Positions 1 through 6,543 of a stretch of 6,564 nt of DNA are shown here, one piece after another. Source of the DNA: an uncultured Fusibacter sp. (lineage in GTDB: Bacteria > Bacillota > Clostridia > Peptostreptococcales > Acidaminobacteraceae); NCBI GenBank assembly GCA_937958285.1, contig CALFXQ010000017.1, positions 1-6,564 of the forward strand, read 5' to 3'. The notes below the pieces were generated by a model. It was not told where the DNA came from, ran no database searches, and saw only the letters and a list, made by a program, of their open reading frames with translations. The stretch's first letter is position 1, and the number at the start of each line of letters is the position of its first letter. A program made the translations under genes and the position numbers.

Positions 1-4
1 GTCT

Positions 5-3000
5 ATGAAACTAAATCAATGCAGATATCGCCGCAATCAGGGCATTCGCAAAATGGGCTTGACCCTCCTGTTGTGTTTGGCATGCACACTTAATCTGTAC
101 GCAAATCCATACGATAACCCCTATAACCCGATTCAAAATGTGAAGAGTTTGAGTGCCATAGCAATTCCATCAGATAAGGCGGTCGATTACAATGGAGAAA
201 TCGATGCTCAAAACAAAGTCACACAGTTCGACTTTACCGACGTTTCAGGCAGTCAAAAGGTAGCGGCCTCAGTACTCGCAGTTTTCGATATAACAAAGGG
301 CACTGGTACACGATTATTTGGAAGTGCCCAAACCGTCACAAACATTGAAGCAATTGGCATGCTTGTACGCATGTACGGCAATGATCAAACCATAAGGCAG
401 CAAGTCACTACAGCCAATCCAGGTGTAACAAGCAATCGATTTAACCAGGCCATGAACGATGCTTATTTTGCTGAGGCCAAGCGATTGGGCATTATAGGTG
501 CCAATGAATCCGTTAGTTATACGCTACCAGCCACCAGAGAAAACCTAGGTGTATGGTTGGTGAAGGCAGCAAAACTCGATGCCGCCTTTAAGCAAAATAC
601 GCTGTATAAGGCAAAGGACTGGCAGAAAATCCGCATCGAAAATCTGGGTGCCATAGAGACATTGGTAGATTTAGGAATTATGCCGCTACAAAGCAAGAGC
701 GTTTTTAATCCATCGGGCAAGATGAATCGCAAAGAGTGGGCCCAAGTCCTTCACCGCGTTTTTGACGAGTTTACAGAGGCCTTGGCGCTAGAGACACATT
801 ACGGGCTCATTGTGGGCAATCGCAAAAGTACAGACCCTACAGGTGACCTTCAAGATCTTTACATCCGCGAGGTGGATGACACCATTAAACGCATTCAGCT
901 TAAAAAGCCTATTCGCGGAAAAGCCACAGGACTTGTGGTCTACAAGAATCGCATTCAAAGTCAAGCCGCGCTAATGATTGGCGACGAGATCCGCTATCTT
1001 GTGAAAGATAATGTGGTGCGCTATGTGGAGGTTCTACCAAAAGACCAAGTTAAGTCAAGACTTTTAGAACAGTTAAAAACCGCTGAAAACCCAGAGAAAC
1101 ACCAAGGGGTTGTTGTTTCTGTCACGCCAGAAACCGTCAAAATTAACGGTCTTAATCAGCAGAATATTCGTGTGAGAATAGAAAATGACGACGATCAAAT
1201 GACGGATTTAATAAGTGGTAGAGATTTTAATGCAAATCTACAAAACGATTACTTAATCGTCAAAGGCACAGGTTTTGTAACCCCAGCCTCATTAAAAAAA
1301 GGCGACCAGATCACCTATTATGTCAAGGACGATAAAATTCTATACGCTACATGGGGAAAAACCAACGCAGTAACTGTCAATGGCACACTTAGGCTCATAT
1401 CGCCCACGCAAGACCCACCACAAGTGGCGATATTCGATCGAAGTGGAAATCTTAAAATCTTCCCGGTTGCAAAGGGCGTCAAGGTGAGCGTTAATTTCTA
1501 TGCAGCGACACTTGAGGATCTAAAACCAGGCGCACCAACAACTGTAAACGTGCTTAACAATCAAATTATCAGTATCACCTCCGATTCGTACCAACCGATT
1601 CCCGGATTTATCCCCGAAGACGGCAAACTGAGAATGGCAACCATTAAAACTGTTGGCGCGAGCAAGGTTGTGTTTCAAGGTGAAGATAGAATTTACGAAA
1701 TTGGTCCAAATACTGCTATTTACAAGGAGACAAAGCTGGTTCCCTTCAGCGCGCTTAAGGCGGGGGATCAAGTTAAACTCTATTTTGACAATATCTATAG
1801 CACTATGCCAACACGCGTAGTGATAGCAGGTAAAGAGCAGTTTATTACCAAAATTCTAAAGGGTACTGTCTTTAGCTATAACCCCAATACCCAGCAAATC
1901 GCCATCAGCGACCGCTCTAAACTTGTAAATACTACGTGGTCCACAGAGAAAGAGCCCTTTACACAGCTCTATACAATCGCAGATGATGCACTTATTTCCA
2001 ATCTAGGTAAACCCGTAGGGCGAAGTGAACTCAGCGGCGCATATTTAAAGAAAAGTGCATATTTTGTGATTCGCGATCACTTTGGAAAACCAGAAATTGC
2101 ACAACTCGTCTTTAACAGCGGTGGTGAGCGCACCTACAAAGAAACAGTAAAAAGCTATAGCAGTGTAATCGATCGCATGGTACTTAAGGACAATCGAACC
2201 GTACAATTTGGTCCCGATACCCTCTTTATTCAAAATCAGCGTCTTGTAGATAAAAGTGCACTGCGCGTTGATGGAACAGTACAAGTGATTACCAATGTGG
2301 AGCGCGATCAAGAAATCGCCAAAGTGGTTAGACTAATGACCACGGCAGATGCACTCTTCGACAATGTGTATGTGGCGAGTATAGACGAAGTCTTTAGTTA
2401 CAGCCTCAACCTCACAAACTTTTCTAAGGTGGCCAACTATGTGTGGTCCAAGGCAGACCAAGGAAACAAGTTGCTTCAGTTTACAGACAATACGAGAATT
2501 TACAATGCGACCACCGAGAAAATTGTGCCAAGAGAAGCATTCTTTAACGGACCCTATAGTAGATTCGAAAATGACAGCACTGACGGCAAAGGACTTAGCA
2601 AAGATAGTTACTATGGTTTTTTTGTTGCCGACGAAAACAATATGATTAAGGCAATGAATATTCGCTTTAAAGAGTTATTTAAAAATGATCCAATCGACGA
2701 TGCACTGTCTTCAAATGTTCAGGTGGCGGGTAAGTTAGATTCTATCCTTAGAAACACCACCTTTACAGTGGGGACAATCGGAGAGTTTAACGAGCAGTGG
2801 AAGCGCGCAGGCCTAATCGATTCACAGAACTATTTGAGTTTTCATAATGAGTGGGTACTCAATCCGACATTAACTTATGTCGAATTAGCCGATGCCCTGA
2901 TTATAAAAGGGGATGAGGTTATTGGATTCGACGATTTAAAGGTCGACGATGAACTCTATCTAGTAAGATTTGACGAAGACGCTATGGTTGTCTTTGTCGG

Positions 3001-3007
3001 TCCTTAG
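5..3007 (+). CDS. Exported SLH-like protein with tandem beta-rich repeats
   Basis: This is a secreted or surface protein of 1000 residues with no recognised enzymatic motif. Residues 1-16 are basic and 18-33 are hydrophobic, ending LNLYA, so a signal peptide cut near Ala33 is likely. Cys24 and Cys27 do not form a proper lipobox. Residues 74-255 resemble three degenerate SLH units: a first starting at FTDV (77-80), a second with TREN (177-180), and a third with NRKE (241-244). Residues 305-998 look like about eight divergent units, each with a 'G-x-V/L' strand, a middle strand, and an 'L-K-x-G-D' turn (for example 430-434 and 584-588). Attachment to secondary cell-wall polymer is inferred from the SLH-like part. 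Only four bases precede this ATG, so its ribosome binding site cannot be seen and the true start could lie upstream. Met17 (base 53) is an alternative but would lose the basic n-region. It is probably the first visible gene of a four-gene operon. Confidence 0.85.
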   Translation: MKLNQCRYRRNQGIRKMGLTLLLCLACTLNLYANPYDNPYNPIQNVKSLSAIAIPSDKAVDYNGEIDAQNKVTQFDFTDVSGSQKVAASVLAVFDITKGTGTRLFGSAQTVTNIEAIGMLVRMYGNDQTIRQQVTTANPGVTSNRFNQAMNDAYFAEAKRLGIIGANESVSYTLPATRENLGVWLVKAAKLDAAFKQNTLYKAKDWQKIRIENLGAIETLVDLGIMPLQSKSVFNPSGKMNRKEWAQVLHRVFDEFTEALALETHYGLIVGNRKSTDPTGDLQDLYIREVDDTIKRIQLKKPIRGKATGLVVYKNRIQSQAALMIGDEIRYLVKDNVVRYVEVLPKDQVKSRLLEQLKTAENPEKHQGVVVSVTPETVKINGLNQQNIRVRIENDDDQMTDLISGRDFNANLQNDYLIVKGTGFVTPASLKKGDQITYYVKDDKILYATWGKTNAVTVNGTLRLISPTQDPPQVAIFDRSGNLKIFPVAKGVKVSVNFYAATLEDLKPGAPTTVNVLNNQIISITSDSYQPIPGFIPEDGKLRMATIKTVGASKVVFQGEDRIYEIGPNTAIYKETKLVPFSALKAGDQVKLYFDNIYSTMPTRVVIAGKEQFITKILKGTVFSYNPNTQQIAISDRSKLVNTTWSTEKEPFTQLYTIADDALISNLGKPVGRSELSGAYLKKSAYFVIRDHFGKPEIAQLVFNSGGERTYKETVKSYSSVIDRMVLKDNRTVQFGPDTLFIQNQRLVDKSALRVDGTVQVITNVERDQEIAKVVRLMTTADALFDNVYVASIDEVFSYSLNLTNFSKVANYVWSKADQGNKLLQFTDNTRIYNATTEKIVPREAFFNGPYSRFENDSTDGKGLSKDSYYGFFVADENNMIKAMNIRFKELFKNDPIDDALSSNVQVAGKLDSILRNTTFTVGTIGEFNEQWKRAGLIDSQNYLSFHNEWVLNPTLTYVELADALIIKGDEVIGFDDLKVDDELYLVRFDEDAMVVFVGP
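224..769 (+). other. Degenerate triple SLH-like region
   Basis: Codons 74-255 of the first gene encode three stretches with the SLH pattern: an aromatic-Asp start, a helix, a 'GI' turn, then a helix opened by a TRAE-like motif. The TRAE-equivalents are TNIE (112-115, Arg missing), TREN (177-180) and NRKE (241-244). The usual Trp of the first helix is absent from the first unit. The family match is by eye, so it is less certain than for the neighbouring protein. Confidence 0.6.
917..2998 (+). repeat. About eight divergent protein-level beta repeats
   Basis: Codons 305-998 of the first gene appear to encode repeated units at about residues 305-345, 366-450, 459-526, 540-608, 618-703, 710-779, 788-888 and 905-998. 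Recurrent features are an opening Gly plus hydrophobic strand (GKATGL, GVVVSV, GTLRLI, GKLRMA, GTVFSY, GKLDSI), a middle 'DR/DN...I/V' strand, and a closing 'L-K-x-G-D' or equivalent turn followed by two strands (KKGDQITYYV, KAGDQVKLYF, KVDDELYLVRF). The repeats are too divergent to show as DNA repeats. The family is not identified. Confidence 0.5.
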
Positions 3008-3010
3008 GAG
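3005..3010 (+). promoter_or_regulatory. Ribosome binding site overlapping upstream stop codon
   Basis: TAGGAG contains the TAG stop of the first gene and lies five bases before the ATG at 3016. Ribosomes ending the first gene would sit on this site, so the two SLH genes are probably translationally coupled. Confidence 0.8.
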
Positions 3011-3015
3011 CAATT

Positions 3016-4542
3016 ATGCCTAACAAAAAGAATCAGTTAATCAGAAAAATTCTATGCCTCGCCCTTAGTCTGACAAGTATTATTTCAGGGGTTTATGCAG
3101 AAGATTATGCACTCTTTGGTGGCATTATGGATGCTCAAACCCTAAAGGCAGGAGAATTTTACTACCAAGAAGTTACGTTTATGTCGGGTAAACCGATTGT
3201 ATTGACGGGTCGTGTGACGATACCCACAATCCCCAATCGGGATAGCTATACCATACAGATTAAATACACGGCTTCCAATGTTAAAGAAAAGGCAACCCTA
3301 TCGAGAGACGTCACTTACAATGTCACAAAGAACAAGAATGAAGGCACTAAGCAAGTCATCATGGATTATGTGATTCCCATCGGCGGCCTTAAGGAAACCG
3401 TGGTGATCGGTTCAGATACTTTTGCGATGACTAGTTTTAAGTTTTCGAGATCGTTAGTTCAAACACAGAATCCAGGTATTCGATTTGATACGGGGAATAT
3501 CTACTATGAAAAGACATTCCATATCAACGGCGATGAATCTACAGCCAGTAGAAAATTAGTGCTAACCGGAGATGGAAAGCCCGATTTAGGCTTTGAGAAT
3601 TTTTGGTCTTCTACGGCCACAAGGGTTATAAAGCAAACCCTCGTTAATAGTGCCGTCGATAAAACCGTGACAACTGGCAATTGGGATGGCACGGTAGACT
3701 TAAAATTCTCAACAAACGCAATCACAAATTTGACCTATCAAACTAACGATGTGGTGCATGCTGGCTTTAGAGGCGGTCTTTTAAAGACGACCAATAAAGA
3801 TGTGGTGATGCAGTATTCTTACGATTTGCCCGGCACTAGTGGCAAGCGCAGCAAAGGCGCAGCAACGCTAAACACCTATAACTTTTCGAGTTCTGCAAGT
3901 CTCCCAGCGCCCGTATATAAAGATTTAGCGGGGCACTGGGCCGAGGCGGAGTGCTTTAGAATGGGTAGTCTCGAAGCCTTCGACACAGCAAATTTCTTTT
4001 TTCCAAATGAATATGTAACACGTGAGCAATTTTCTAGAGCTATAGTCAATGCAATCAGTTATCTTAAACCAGAAACCCTTGAACAATTAAAGGCAGAAAG
4101 AGTAAAGATGACTAGACCAAATGCAGAAAAGTTGCCCTTTACAGATATTGCAAGAGATAATCCCTATTATATCTACATCGACAAGGCCTTTAAAGATGGC
4201 CTTATGAAGGGTGAGGGAAACGGGCAATTTTTGCCCACAAAGCCTATTTTTCGCGAAGAGGCCATCACGATTATGGTGAGAGCGCTGGGCATTGCCAATG
4301 TTGCGCCGTCCATGCCGCTAAGTACAGGATTTTCAGACGATTCTAAGATTTCTAATTGGGCAAAAGACAGTCTCTATATGGCTAAAGAGGTGGGACTTCT
4401 TGCTGGGGTAGAGGGCAATCGTGCCGAGCCTCAACGTTTAATGACAAGGGCAGAGGCTGCAGTGATGTTATCCAGACTGATTAAACACTTGCAAATTGTT
4501 GTACCTAAAGATTATCGCGAAGAACTGCTCAAGTCATATTAA
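3016..4542 (+). CDS. Exported protein with three C-terminal SLH domains
   Basis: A 508-residue surface protein. Lys4, Lys5, Arg10 and Lys11 are followed by a hydrophobic stretch (12-27) ending VYA, so signal peptidase cleavage after Ala28 is likely. Residues 30-295 are rich in beta-strand-like Thr/Val/Tyr sequence and I do not recognise a family. Residues 300-491 hold three SLH domains: YKDLAGHWAE start at 301 with TREQ (335-338), FTDI at 375 with FREE (412-415), and a third from 439 with TRAE (477-480). In known SLH proteins such triplets bind pyruvylated secondary cell-wall polymer, so this product is probably wall-anchored by its C-terminus. That is the opposite end from the SLH-like part of the preceding protein. 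A ribosome binding site five bases upstream supports this start. The gene lies eight bases after the first gene and 29 before the protease. Its N-terminal function is unknown; a structural S-layer or wall-adhesion role is inference. Confidence 0.9.
   Translation: MPNKKNQLIRKILCLALSLTSIISGVYAEDYALFGGIMDAQTLKAGEFYYQEVTFMSGKPIVLTGRVTIPTIPNRDSYTIQIKYTASNVKEKATLSRDVTYNVTKNKNEGTKQVIMDYVIPIGGLKETVVIGSDTFAMTSFKFSRSLVQTQNPGIRFDTGNIYYEKTFHINGDESTASRKLVLTGDGKPDLGFENFWSSTATRVIKQTLVNSAVDKTVTTGNWDGTVDLKFSTNAITNLTYQTNDVVHAGFRGGLLKTTNKDVVMQYSYDLPGTSGKRSKGAATLNTYNFSSSASLPAPVYKDLAGHWAEAECFRMGSLEAFDTANFFFPNEYVTREQFSRAIVNAISYLKPETLEQLKAERVKMTRPNAEKLPFTDIARDNPYYIYIDKAFKDGLMKGEGNGQFLPTKPIFREEAITIMVRALGIANVAPSMPLSTGFSDDSKISNWAKDSLYMAKEVGLLAGVEGNRAEPQRLMTRAEAAVMLSRLIKHLQIVVPKDYREELLKSY
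3913..4488 (+). other. Three canonical SLH domains
   Basis: Codons 300-491 of the second gene encode three SLH units in tandem. The first has the typical D-L-x-G-H-W-A start (303-309). The second runs from FTDI (375-378) through an 'F-x-D-G-L-M-K-G' turn (392-399). The third starts near residue 439 and contains an exact TRAE. The linker between units one and two (347-372) is long and charged. Confidence 0.9.
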
Positions 4543-4558
4543 GAGATTGGCTTTTGAC

Positions 4559-4566
4559 AAAGGGGG
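4559..4566 (+). promoter_or_regulatory. Ribosome binding site that fixes the protease start
   Basis: AAAGGGGG can pair over its length with the 16S anti-Shine-Dalgarno (one G-U wobble) and ends five bases before ATG 4572. It lies inside the stretch that would be coding if the TTG at 4554 were the start, which argues for ATG 4572. Confidence 0.8.
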
Positions 4567-4571
4567 ACATT

Positions 4572-5975
4572 ATGATTTACAGTTTTAAGAAGCGATTTAT
4601 TGCCGTATTTATTGTCTTGCTGCTCTTGTTGCCCTCGTTGGCCTATGCGGATAGCGATGTGAAGTTGCCAACGCTCAGCGGAGGCTATGGGCAGTTGGAC
4701 TTAATGATCAAGCACATCAAAGATAACTACTACAAAGATATCCCCGATGACAAGCTAAGAGAGGCCATGTATAAGGGGGTCTTTCAGGCGCTTGACCCAC
4801 ATAGTGTCTATTTTACTCCTGCTGAATATAAATCCTTCAACGATAGCGTTCAAGGAAGCTTTGTTGGCGTGGGCATTTCAATAGCAGTAAAAGATGGGTA
4901 TATAGAAGTGGTCGCACCCATAAAGAATACACCTGCAGCTAAAGCGGGAATCAAAAGTGGCGATATTATTACTGCAGTCGATGGCCAAGATATTAAAGGG
5001 TGGACCACCGATAAAGTGGCACAGCGCATTCGTGGTGAAGCGGGAACCGCAGTTACCTTGACGATTCAAAGAAAAGGCGAGACTAAGCCGATGCAATTTA
5101 AGCTTATTCGTGCTGTAATCGATATAAAAAGTGTAGAACACGAGGTGGTGAATGGAACGGACCTTATTCGCATTACCTCTTGGGATCAAAACACCTACAC
5201 GCAGCTTCAAGAGGTACTTAAGGGCAAAACCTTTAAAAATGGCATGATCATCGACCTAAGAAACAACCCAGGTGGTTTGTTATCGCAGGTTGTAAACATA
5301 ACCGACCTATTTCTAAAAAAAGGCGATCGCATTCTCACCGTGGACTATTCGAATGCAGAAGATGAAGTGTATCAAGCGAATGTGGGTGGTTTAACGGCTC
5401 CTGTTGTGGTATTAATCAACAAAGGGAGTGCATCGGCATCGGAGATCTTTGCAGGTGCAATTCAAGACCATAAGCGTGGTTTGCTTATCGGAGAAACGAC
5501 ATACGGCAAGGGAACTGTACAAGGGTTAATCGAGCTTCCCGATAAGGGGGCAATGAAACTCACCATAGCAAGCTATCGAACACCATCAGACAGAGATATC
5601 AACGGCAAGGGCGTTGAGCCCGATGTAAGAGTTGCAAATGTCACTGAAGCAGAGACAGTGGTGGCTAAATTCTATGATCTTCAGGGCTTAAGTGTATTAA
5701 AAAAAGGTGCAAAGTCAATGGAAGTGATTGGAGCCCAGCAGCGCTTGCGGTATCTGGGCTACGAAGTAAGTGTAGATGGCACTTTTAGCAGTGCCCTAGA
5801 AAAGACGATTTTGGCCTTTCAAAAGTTAAAGGGCCTTAAAGCCACGGGGTTTATCGATGTCGATACGCGCATTCAACTCAATTTAGCTGCTGTAAACCAA
5901 GGTAAGTCCATAGTCGTCGATCTTCAACTTAAAACGGCTTTAGAGAAAATCAAGACACTATTAGGAGGAAATTAA
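4572..5975 (+). CDS. ctpA: CtpA/Prc-type S41 carboxy-terminal processing protease
   Basis: A 467-residue serine protease that cleaves exported proteins outside the membrane. After basic residues Lys6, Lys7 and Arg8, residues 9-26 are hydrophobic and end AYA, giving a signal peptide or membrane anchor. Residues 38-92 match the family N-terminal region (YYKDIPDD, then LDPHS). A PDZ domain spans about 95-180, with GIKSGD at 126-131. The catalytic domain follows: NNPGG (231-235), SASAS (286-290) with the probable nucleophile Ser288, and YGKGTVQ (311-317) with Lys313 as general base and Gln317. The 25-residue Ser-Lys gap and the Lys+4 Gln match CtpB and Prc. Residues 383-440 form a peptidoglycan-binding domain (RLRYLGY, VDGTF), as in many clostridial homologues, which would hold the enzyme at the wall. 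All catalytic residues are present, so it should be active. The native substrate is unknown; the co-encoded SLH proteins are candidates by context only. Confidence 0.95.
   Translation: MIYSFKKRFIAVFIVLLLLLPSLAYADSDVKLPTLSGGYGQLDLMIKHIKDNYYKDIPDDKLREAMYKGVFQALDPHSVYFTPAEYKSFNDSVQGSFVGVGISIAVKDGYIEVVAPIKNTPAAKAGIKSGDIITAVDGQDIKGWTTDKVAQRIRGEAGTAVTLTIQRKGETKPMQFKLIRAVIDIKSVEHEVVNGTDLIRITSWDQNTYTQLQEVLKGKTFKNGMIIDLRNNPGGLLSQVVNITDLFLKKGDRILTVDYSNAEDEVYQANVGGLTAPVVVLINKGSASASEIFAGAIQDHKRGLLIGETTYGKGTVQGLIELPDKGAMKLTIASYRTPSDRDINGKGVEPDVRVANVTEAETVVAKFYDLQGLSVLKKGAKSMEVIGAQQRLRYLGYEVSVDGTFSSALEKTILAFQKLKGLKATGFIDVDTRIQLNLAAVNQGKSIVVDLQLKTALEKIKTLLGGN
5963..5968 (+). promoter_or_regulatory. Ribosome binding site for OsmC gene inside protease gene
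   Basis: A perfect AGGAGG sits seven bases before ATG 5976 and encodes part of the protease's final residues (LLGGN). The TAA stop (5973-5975) directly abuts the next ATG, so the two genes are probably translationally coupled. Confidence 0.88.
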
Positions 5976-6368
5976 ATGGCTGCTTATCTCGTAACTTTTC
6001 CCGGTGGCAAGAAAGTTGACTGCGAAGTAAAGGGACACGTGATACACACGGATCAACCCGTTAAAGCGGGGGGCGATAACAGTGGACCTATGCCCTTCGA
6101 TTTATTTATATCGAGCATGGCCACTTGCGCAGGAGTGTACGCCCTATCCTTTTGCGAGCAGCGAGAGATTGATGTGACAGGAATGTCATTATCGCTAGAA
6201 ACCACTAAAGACAATGAATCGGGAATGATTACAGATATTACAATTTCGCTCAAAACACCAGTGGGCTTCCCCGAAAAGTACCATAAGGCGATTATCAATG
6301 CCATGGATTTATGCTCTGTTAAAAAGCATCTTATACATCCACCATCATTTGCATTCGTCGTTGAATAA
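5976..6368 (+). CDS. OsmC/Ohr-superfamily protein
   Basis: A 130-residue cytoplasmic protein with no signal peptide; the length is usual for the family. The OsmC pattern is clear: PMPFDLFISSMATC (38-51) carries the first conserved cysteine at the start of the central helix (Cys51), and DLCSVKKHL (111-119) carries the second (Cys113). In characterised OsmC and Ohr enzymes these two cysteines are the peroxidatic and resolving residues that reduce organic hydroperoxides. The N-terminal Arg-containing motif typical of Ohr is not evident, and the usual Glu after the Pro is Asp42. It therefore fits the broader OsmC-like group better than classic Ohr, and its substrate is uncertain. Extra cysteines are Cys16 and Cys60. 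It follows the protease gene with no gap, so it is co-expressed, but a functional tie to the surface proteins is not shown. No terminator hairpin is visible after it. Confidence 0.88.
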   Translation: MAAYLVTFPGGKKVDCEVKGHVIHTDQPVKAGGDNSGPMPFDLFISSMATCAGVYALSFCEQREIDVTGMSLSLETTKDNESGMITDITISLKTPVGFPEKYHKAIINAMDLCSVKKHLIHPPSFAFVVE

Positions 6369-6393
6369 CTTTTAAAACCTCTAAAAAAATCAC

Positions 6394-6422
6394 TTGACAG
6401 TGTAGCCTTAGCTCTGTATATT
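6394..6422 (+). promoter_or_regulatory. Consensus sigma-A promoter
   Basis: TTGACA (6394-6399), a 17-base spacer, then TATATT (6417-6422). This is a perfect -35, optimal spacing, and a one-mismatch -10. An A-rich run just upstream (6384-6390) could help polymerase binding. The transcript should start near 6427-6430, giving a leader of about 115 bases before the ATG at 6544. The promoter would separate the downstream gene from the upstream operon. Confidence 0.88.
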
Positions 6423-6443
6423 TAGTAAGTATTTATTTGAATA

Positions 6444-6468
6444 GCAGACCCTTTTTACGGGTGCCTGC
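6444..6468 (+). other. Leader hairpin 1 (possible anti-antiterminator)
   Basis: GCAGACCC (6444-6451) pairs with GGGT (6459-6462) and CTGC (6465-6468). The loop is TTTTTAC and there is a two-base bulge, GC, at 6463-6464, giving eight base pairs. Formation of this hairpin would leave the second GCAGACC free to join the terminator. Confidence 0.65.
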
Positions 6469-6490
6469 ATGTGCGTATCGGATTTTTTGC

Positions 6491-6524
6491 AGACCATCCG
6501 TAGGGGTGGTCTCTCTCTTTTTTT
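6491..6524 (+). terminator. Intrinsic terminator inside the leader
   Basis: AGACCATCC (6491-6499) and GGGTGGTCT (6504-6512) form a nine-pair stem with one G-U pair and the tetraloop GTAG. A pyrimidine stretch ending in seven T (6518-6524) follows. It lies downstream of the promoter and upstream of the next ribosome binding site, so it acts on the leader transcript of the downstream gene and could also stop read-through from the upstream operon. Confidence 0.85.
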
Positions 6525-6530
6525 GGGGCT

Positions 6531-6536
6531 AGGAGG
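6531..6536 (+). promoter_or_regulatory. Ribosome binding site of the last gene
   Basis: A perfect AGGAGG lies seven bases before ATG 6544, just after the leader terminator. It selects this ATG over the in-frame ATG at 6469. Confidence 0.88.
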
Positions 6537-6543
6537 TTGTCGC

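Larger units (their letters stand above)
6428..6543 (+). promoter_or_regulatory. Probable transcription-attenuation leader
   Basis: The untranslated leader holds an upstream hairpin, a middle segment, an intrinsic terminator, and then the ribosome binding site. The GCAGACC sequence occurs at 6444-6450 and again at 6489-6495. The segment GGGT-GC-CTGC (6459-6468) can pair with the first copy (hairpin 1) or the second copy, which contains part of the terminator's 5' arm. A further stem, CGGAT (6479-6483) with ATCCG (6496-6500), would also block the terminator. I do not recognise a named riboswitch class or protein-binding leader. The start region has no G-run, unlike the Bacillus pyrG leader. 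Confidence 0.7.

Noticed and set aside
65..94. Possible lipoprotein signal around Cys24/Cys27 of the first protein
   Set aside because: The residues before Cys27 (C-L-A) do not match a lipobox, and the hydrophobic core continues past it to a likely signal peptidase I site near residue 33.
2439..2645. 68-codon + strand open frame within the first gene
   Set aside because: It overlaps an uninterrupted 1000-codon gene in another frame, has no convincing ribosome binding site and no recognisable product.
4554..4571. TTG start that would add six residues to the protease
   Set aside because: The AAAGGGGG ribosome binding site lies within this extension and is ideally spaced for ATG 4572. The protein from 4572 begins with a normal signal peptide.
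4554..4582. TTGACA -35-like hexamer before the protease gene
   Set aside because: The position 17 bases downstream reads TTACAG, a poor -10, and the transcript would start inside the coding region and lose the ribosome binding site.
4878..5210. 110-codon open frame on the minus strand
   Set aside because: It lies wholly inside the PDZ and catalytic part of the protease, shows no recognisable protein features, and has no sign of its own expression signals. The other minus-strand frames (517-732, 1520-1771, 2045-2311, 3504-3725, 6053-6304) were rejected for the same reason.
6369..6393. Terminator for the upstream operon directly after the OsmC gene
   Set aside because: The stretch is A/T-rich but has no usable inverted repeat. 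Read-through would be stopped, if at all, by the leader terminator at 6491-6524.
6471..6503. Short leader peptide starting GTG (ten codons to TAG)
   Set aside because: There is no ribosome binding site before it and no run of regulatory codons, so peptide-based attenuation is not supported.
6469..6543. In-frame ATG that would extend the last gene by 25 codons with no stop
   Set aside because: It has no ribosome binding site, it would translate through the terminator hairpin and the good AGGAGG, and MNTKYVF already fits a native N-terminus.
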